From contig NZ_NOXS01000035.1 of assembly GCF_002251735.1 (NCBI RefSeq), forward strand, positions 66,814 to 130,813: 64,000 bases of DNA. Direction: 5' to 3'. The position numbers were made by a program, and so were the translations under genes. The DNA comes from Elstera cyanobacteriorum (GTDB taxonomy: Bacteria; Pseudomonadota; Alphaproteobacteria; Elsterales; Elsteraceae). The notes under the pieces are model-generated. The model did not search any database, was not told the DNA's origin, and saw nothing but the letters and a program-made list of their open reading frames with translations. Shown piece after piece: positions 61,316-64,000 of this stretch. Numbering within the stretch: position 1 is the stretch's first letter; each line of letters starts with the position of its first letter.

Positions 61316-61427
61316 GGGGGCAACTCTTATTCAGGGAAAGGTCTGGCTTGGGCGTTAAAAGCCCTGGCTCCCCGTTGCCTACACGAATGCCCCTAGCGGG
61401 AAAAGGGTGAATGACAGTTTCGTGACG

Positions 61428-62051
61428 CTAGCTGCCCTGCAAAGTCAGCGTGCGGGTTTCGACGGCAATCGGCTGATGGGTTGCAACGGCAAAGCGCCCG
61501 CCGCCCGCAAGATGATCGCGCAGCAGATCGGCGAGCAGCGCTTGCCCTGCGGTATCCAGCGCATTGGTCGGCTCATCCAGCAGCCAGAGGGCCGCCCCGG
61601 ACAGGAGCAAGCGCCCCAGCGCCACCCGCCGCCGCTGCCCCGCCGATAAAAGCCGACCGGGACGTTCGAGCAGCGCGCCAAGGCCGACGCGCGCCGCGAC
61701 GTCCGGCACCTGGGCCCGGTCGGCACTGTGCAGGACCGCCGCAAGATCGAGGTGATCGCGCACGGTGGCGCGCGGCTTGATGACGTCGAGATGACCGAGG
61801 TAGGCGGTGCGCGTTCGGTGGGCGATGGGATCATCGGCAATATCGGCCTCGCCCCAATGGATCGCCCCCGCCGCCGGGCGGACCAACCCGGCCAACATTC
61901 GCAGCAAGCTGGATTTGCCTGCGCCATTGGGGCCGAGAATCGTCAGGCCTTCCCCGGCCTCGAGCCGGAACCCCAAACCCGTAAAGACCCGCCGCCCGCC
62001 GCGTCGGCAGGCAAGATCATCGGTCCACAGCGGGGCGTGCGTCGCATCCAT
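61428..62051 (-). CDS. ccmA: Haem exporter ATPase CcmA, isolated from ccmB/ccmC
   Basis: A 207-residue ATPase. Walker A is GPNGAGKSS (residues 40-48); the signature LSAGQRRRVALGRLLL and Walker B LWLLDEPTNALD match CcmA, the ATP-binding subunit that supports cytochrome c maturation with CcmB and CcmC. ATG 62051 gives the expected length. No ccmB or ccmC follows; the next gene is a chemoreceptor. Either the remaining ccm genes are elsewhere or this serves a different small exporter. It is divergent from the ABC exporter gene, 78 bases apart. Confidence 0.8.
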   Translation of the reverse strand: MDATHAPLWTDDLACRRGGRRVFTGLGFRLEAGEGLTILGPNGAGKSSLLRMLAGLVRPAAGAIHWGEADIADDPIAHRTRTAYLGHLDVIKPRATVRDHLDLAAVLHSADRAQVPDVAARVGLGALLERPGRLLSAGQRRRVALGRLLLSGAALWLLDEPTNALDTAGQALLADLLRDHLAGGGRFAVATHQPIAVETRTLTLQGS

Positions 62052-62129
62052 GGCCGACAGAGTGGCTTGCCGCCTCCCTCCCGGCAACCGCATAAAGGCG
62101 GGCCTTTCAGGATTTCTGACGGAACCACC

Positions 62130-63839
62130 ATGAGCCTTGCTGCGATTGACCGCCTTTTGCACCAGACCGACCGCGCCTATCGGCGCCGTCTGCTGGCCTG
62201 CCTCGCCCTCGCTGCCGGTCAGACGCTGCTGGTCGTCCTGCGCCCGCTGCCGCTGCAAATCCTGCTGCCGCCAAGCCCGACGCCGGCGTGGATCGGCACG
62301 GCGCACGCACTTTTGCCCGGCTTGAGCGCGCTCGCGCTGTTTCTGCTGTTCATCGCGATGTTGGAATTTACCGTCTTCGCCGTGCGGGTGACGGAGGAAA
62401 ACGCCTCCACCCGCCTGTCGGAACGGCTGATCCGCGCCCTGCGCAACCGCATCGCCCGGCATCTGCTGCGCGGACCCGCCCAGGCCGTGGGGGACATTGG
62501 CGTTGGGCGCGTGGTCGCAGCCGCAACCGGCGATGTCGAAACCGTGCAGCGCCTAATCAAGGATGTCATCATCGGCGCAACGCTGGCCTTGCTGCAACTG
62601 GTGCTGATGATTGGCGTGCTGACCTGGCTGCACCCCCCGCTGGGGCTAGTGCTGCTGCTGGAAATCGCCCTGCTTTCCGGGCTGATCGCGCTCTACGCCC
62701 GCTGGCGCAAGATCGCTTTTCTGGAGCAGATGAAGAATCAGGAAAACTTCCTGACCTGGCTAACCGGCTTGCAGCAACGCAGCCTGGATTTGCGCTTTGG
62801 CGTCGCGCGCGGCTGGTTTTTCCGGCGCACGATCCAGTTGATCCGCGCGATGAACCGGCGCGGGCTGATCTTGTGGCGGCGCCAATCGCTCTATTTTGCC
62901 GCTATCGATTTCTTCGTTGCCCTTGCGTCCGCCGCCTGCCTCGTGCTGCTGTTTTTGGATGCCGAAAGCGAGTCGCAGGCCCTCGCCACCGTTTTGATCT
63001 TTCTCTATTACGCTGCCCTGGTCTTCCCCTGCCTCGCCAAGATCGGTGAGGCCGCGCCGTTGCTGATCGACGGACGCAACGCCTACGAGCGGCTGTCGCT
63101 AACCCTCGGCGGCGACACGCCGAAAAACGCATATCCACCTGCGCCTTTGCACTTCCAAACCCTAACGCTCGAAAACCTCGGGCTTCAGGACGCGGAAGGC
63201 AAATGGCTGATGCGTAACGTCAATCTGACCATCCACACCGGGGAGCAAGTGGCAATCTTCGGCGAAAGCGGCGCGGGCAAATCCACCCTGTTCGGTCTGA
63301 TGCTGGGGGTACTGACGCCGACCGAAGGGCGCCTGCTGCTGGACGGGCGACCGTTCGACACGCTCTCGCTGGCCGACCGCAAGCGGCTGTTTCTGCTGCA
63401 CCGGTCGAACGGCGTTTTCTTCCCTGGCACGGTGGCGGAGAATATCGCCCTGGGGCGCGATCTTTCCGCCGCCGATTGGGAAAAACTGCTGACCGCTTGC
63501 GGCCTTGCCGGGCGCATTGCCGCCGCCCCGCAGGGGCTGGCGACCAAGATGGGCGCGCGCGGCGAGCCGTTCAGCCAGGGGGAAGGCCAGCGCCTCTCCC
63601 TCGCCCGCGCGCTGCTGACCGACGCGCCGATCCTACTGCTGGATGAAGCACTGAACTCGCTCGATGAACCCTCCGAACATGCCGTGACGGCGGGCTTGCG
63701 CGAGATTTGGCAGGGCCGGACCTTGCTTCTTATTTCTCACCGCCGTAGCATGTCCGACAAATTTACAAGGCGGATCGAAATCCGCAAAGGTCAGGGGCTG
63801 ATCGACCATCCCCCGGCCCGGCCCGAGGAAACCGCATGA
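62130..63839 (+). CDS. ABC exporter with fused membrane and ATPase domains
   Basis: A 569-residue half-size exporter. Six membrane helices lie within residues about 20-310, followed by a nucleotide-binding domain (about 335-555) with Walker A GESGAGKST (near 377-385), signature FSQGEGQRLSLARAL, Walker B ILLLDEALNSLD and switch His in ISHRRSM. The signature differs from LSGGQ, but similar variants occur in exporters for lipids or peptides. ATG 62130 follows GGAACC. It overlaps the glycerate kinase gene by 4 bases, so the two are coupled. Substrate unknown. Confidence 0.88.
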   Translation: MSLAAIDRLLHQTDRAYRRRLLACLALAAGQTLLVVLRPLPLQILLPPSPTPAWIGTAHALLPGLSALALFLLFIAMLEFTVFAVRVTEENASTRLSERLIRALRNRIARHLLRGPAQAVGDIGVGRVVAAATGDVETVQRLIKDVIIGATLALLQLVLMIGVLTWLHPPLGLVLLLEIALLSGLIALYARWRKIAFLEQMKNQENFLTWLTGLQQRSLDLRFGVARGWFFRRTIQLIRAMNRRGLILWRRQSLYFAAIDFFVALASAACLVLLFLDAESESQALATVLIFLYYAALVFPCLAKIGEAAPLLIDGRNAYERLSLTLGGDTPKNAYPPAPLHFQTLTLENLGLQDAEGKWLMRNVNLTIHTGEQVAIFGESGAGKSTLFGLMLGVLTPTEGRLLLDGRPFDTLSLADRKRLFLLHRSNGVFFPGTVAENIALGRDLSAADWEKLLTACGLAGRIAAAPQGLATKMGARGEPFSQGEGQRLSLARALLTDAPILLLDEALNSLDEPSEHAVTAGLREIWQGRTLLLISHRRSMSDKFTRRIEIRKGQGLIDHPPARPEETA

Positions 63840-64000
63840 CGTCCCTACCCCCGCGCGATCTGCTCCGCCGCCTGTTCGATGCCGCCGTCACCGCTGCCCA
63901 ACCGGCAGAAGCCCTCGCGCGCTTTCTGCCGCCACCGCCGAAAGGCCGCACGATTGTCGTCGGGGCCGGGAAAGCCGCTGCCGAAATGGCCGCCGCACTG
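63836..64000 (+). CDS. Glycerate 2-kinase (DUF4147/MOFRL family), 5' part only
   Basis: The first 55 residues are visible: LLRRLFDAAVTAAQPAEALARFLPP, then a KGRTIVVGAGKAAAEMAAAL segment typical of the N-terminus of glycerate 2-kinase (GckA/TtuD, formerly called hydroxypyruvate reductase). The family phosphorylates D-glycerate to 2-phosphoglycerate. Its ATGA start overlaps the ABC exporter stop. The gene runs past the window end. Confidence 0.85.
   Translation, partial: MTSLPPRDLLRRLFDAAVTAAQPAEALARFLPPPPKGRTIVVGAGKAAAEMAAAL

Noticed and set aside
59219-61396. Very long plus-strand open frame (725 codons) opposite the chemoreceptor
   Set aside because: It mirrors the codon-position GC bias of the chemoreceptor gene on the minus strand; the predicted protein is Arg/His/Gly-rich low-complexity with no domain, whereas the minus-strand protein has all chemoreceptor motifs.
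63597-63642. Non-canonical ABC signature FSQGEGQ in the exporter
   Set aside because: Exporters with FSEGQ- or SQGEGQ-like signatures are common enough, and Walker A, Walker B and the switch histidine are intact, so it is not evidence of inactivity.

Overview
The window is high-GC (roughly 63-66 % by eye), densely coded DNA. Short or overlapping gene junctions, a bamD-recN-ligA run, an aerobic (cobN/cobG type) cobalamin cluster, DUF2126/alpha-E/transglutaminase genes and many chemoreceptor and hybrid-kinase genes suggest a free-living alphaproteobacterium, most likely of the Rhodospirillales. Genus and species cannot be fixed from the sequence. Two short AT-rich patches (about 33.09-34.25 kb and 52.65-53.16 kb) stand out against this background and look acquired.

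Layout. 1-2.2 kb: an iron-type ABC importer on the minus strand (permease cut by the window edge, plus binding protein). 2.5-6.5 kb: an orphan ABC ATPase, a lipoprotein alpha/beta hydrolase and a GDSL autotransporter esterase, then tRNA-Arg(CCG). 6.8-8 kb: a class-V aminotransferase. 8-14.7 kb: a tightly coupled minus-strand operon (transglutaminase plus DUF2126 amidoligase, circularly permuted ATP-grasp plus alpha-E, second transglutaminase) predicted to make or attach an unknown peptide. 14.8-22 kb: a TctD/TctE-like two-component system with its own periplasmic binding protein, divergent from a full binding protein/permease/ATPase importer; an 11-bp-spaced direct repeat lies between them. 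22-30 kb: a phosphohistidine-type phosphatase with a substituted histidine, a soluble hybrid kinase, a hydrolase/MFS pair, an orphan binding protein and a putative 2OG-Fe(II) oxygenase. 30.2-33.1 kb: a response regulator fused to a degenerate SpoIIE-type phosphatase, then a chemoreceptor.

33.06-34.27 kb is the most unusual spot. One AT-rich gene of unknown function is bracketed by 22-bp direct repeats (21/22 identical). The right repeat is the 3' end of cobO, and the left repeat is a displaced cobO 3' end abutting the chemoreceptor stop codon. This is the layout expected of attL/attR after site-specific integration into the 3' end of a gene, but no recombinase is present.

34.25-49.1 kb is a cobalamin cluster: cobO (minus) diverges from a cobalamin riboswitch, a candidate terminator and cobW-cobN-cobG-cobH-cobI-cobJ-[cobK]-cobL-cobE-cobM-[cbiD]-cobA-cobB. 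The bracketed genes are inverted, and each overlaps the gene before it tail-to-tail by exactly 19 bp. cbiD is present while cobF is not seen. 49.1-52.6 kb is a glyoxylate module (glcG-like, glcB, divergent IclR regulator). 52.7-54.5 kb holds an AT-rich secreted protein, an orphan HigA-like antitoxin, a DUF1003 protein and a small unknown. 54.5-59.1 kb is bamD-recN-ligA. 59.2-64 kb holds a dCache chemoreceptor, an isolated ccmA, and an ABC exporter overlapping the start of a glycerate 2-kinase gene.
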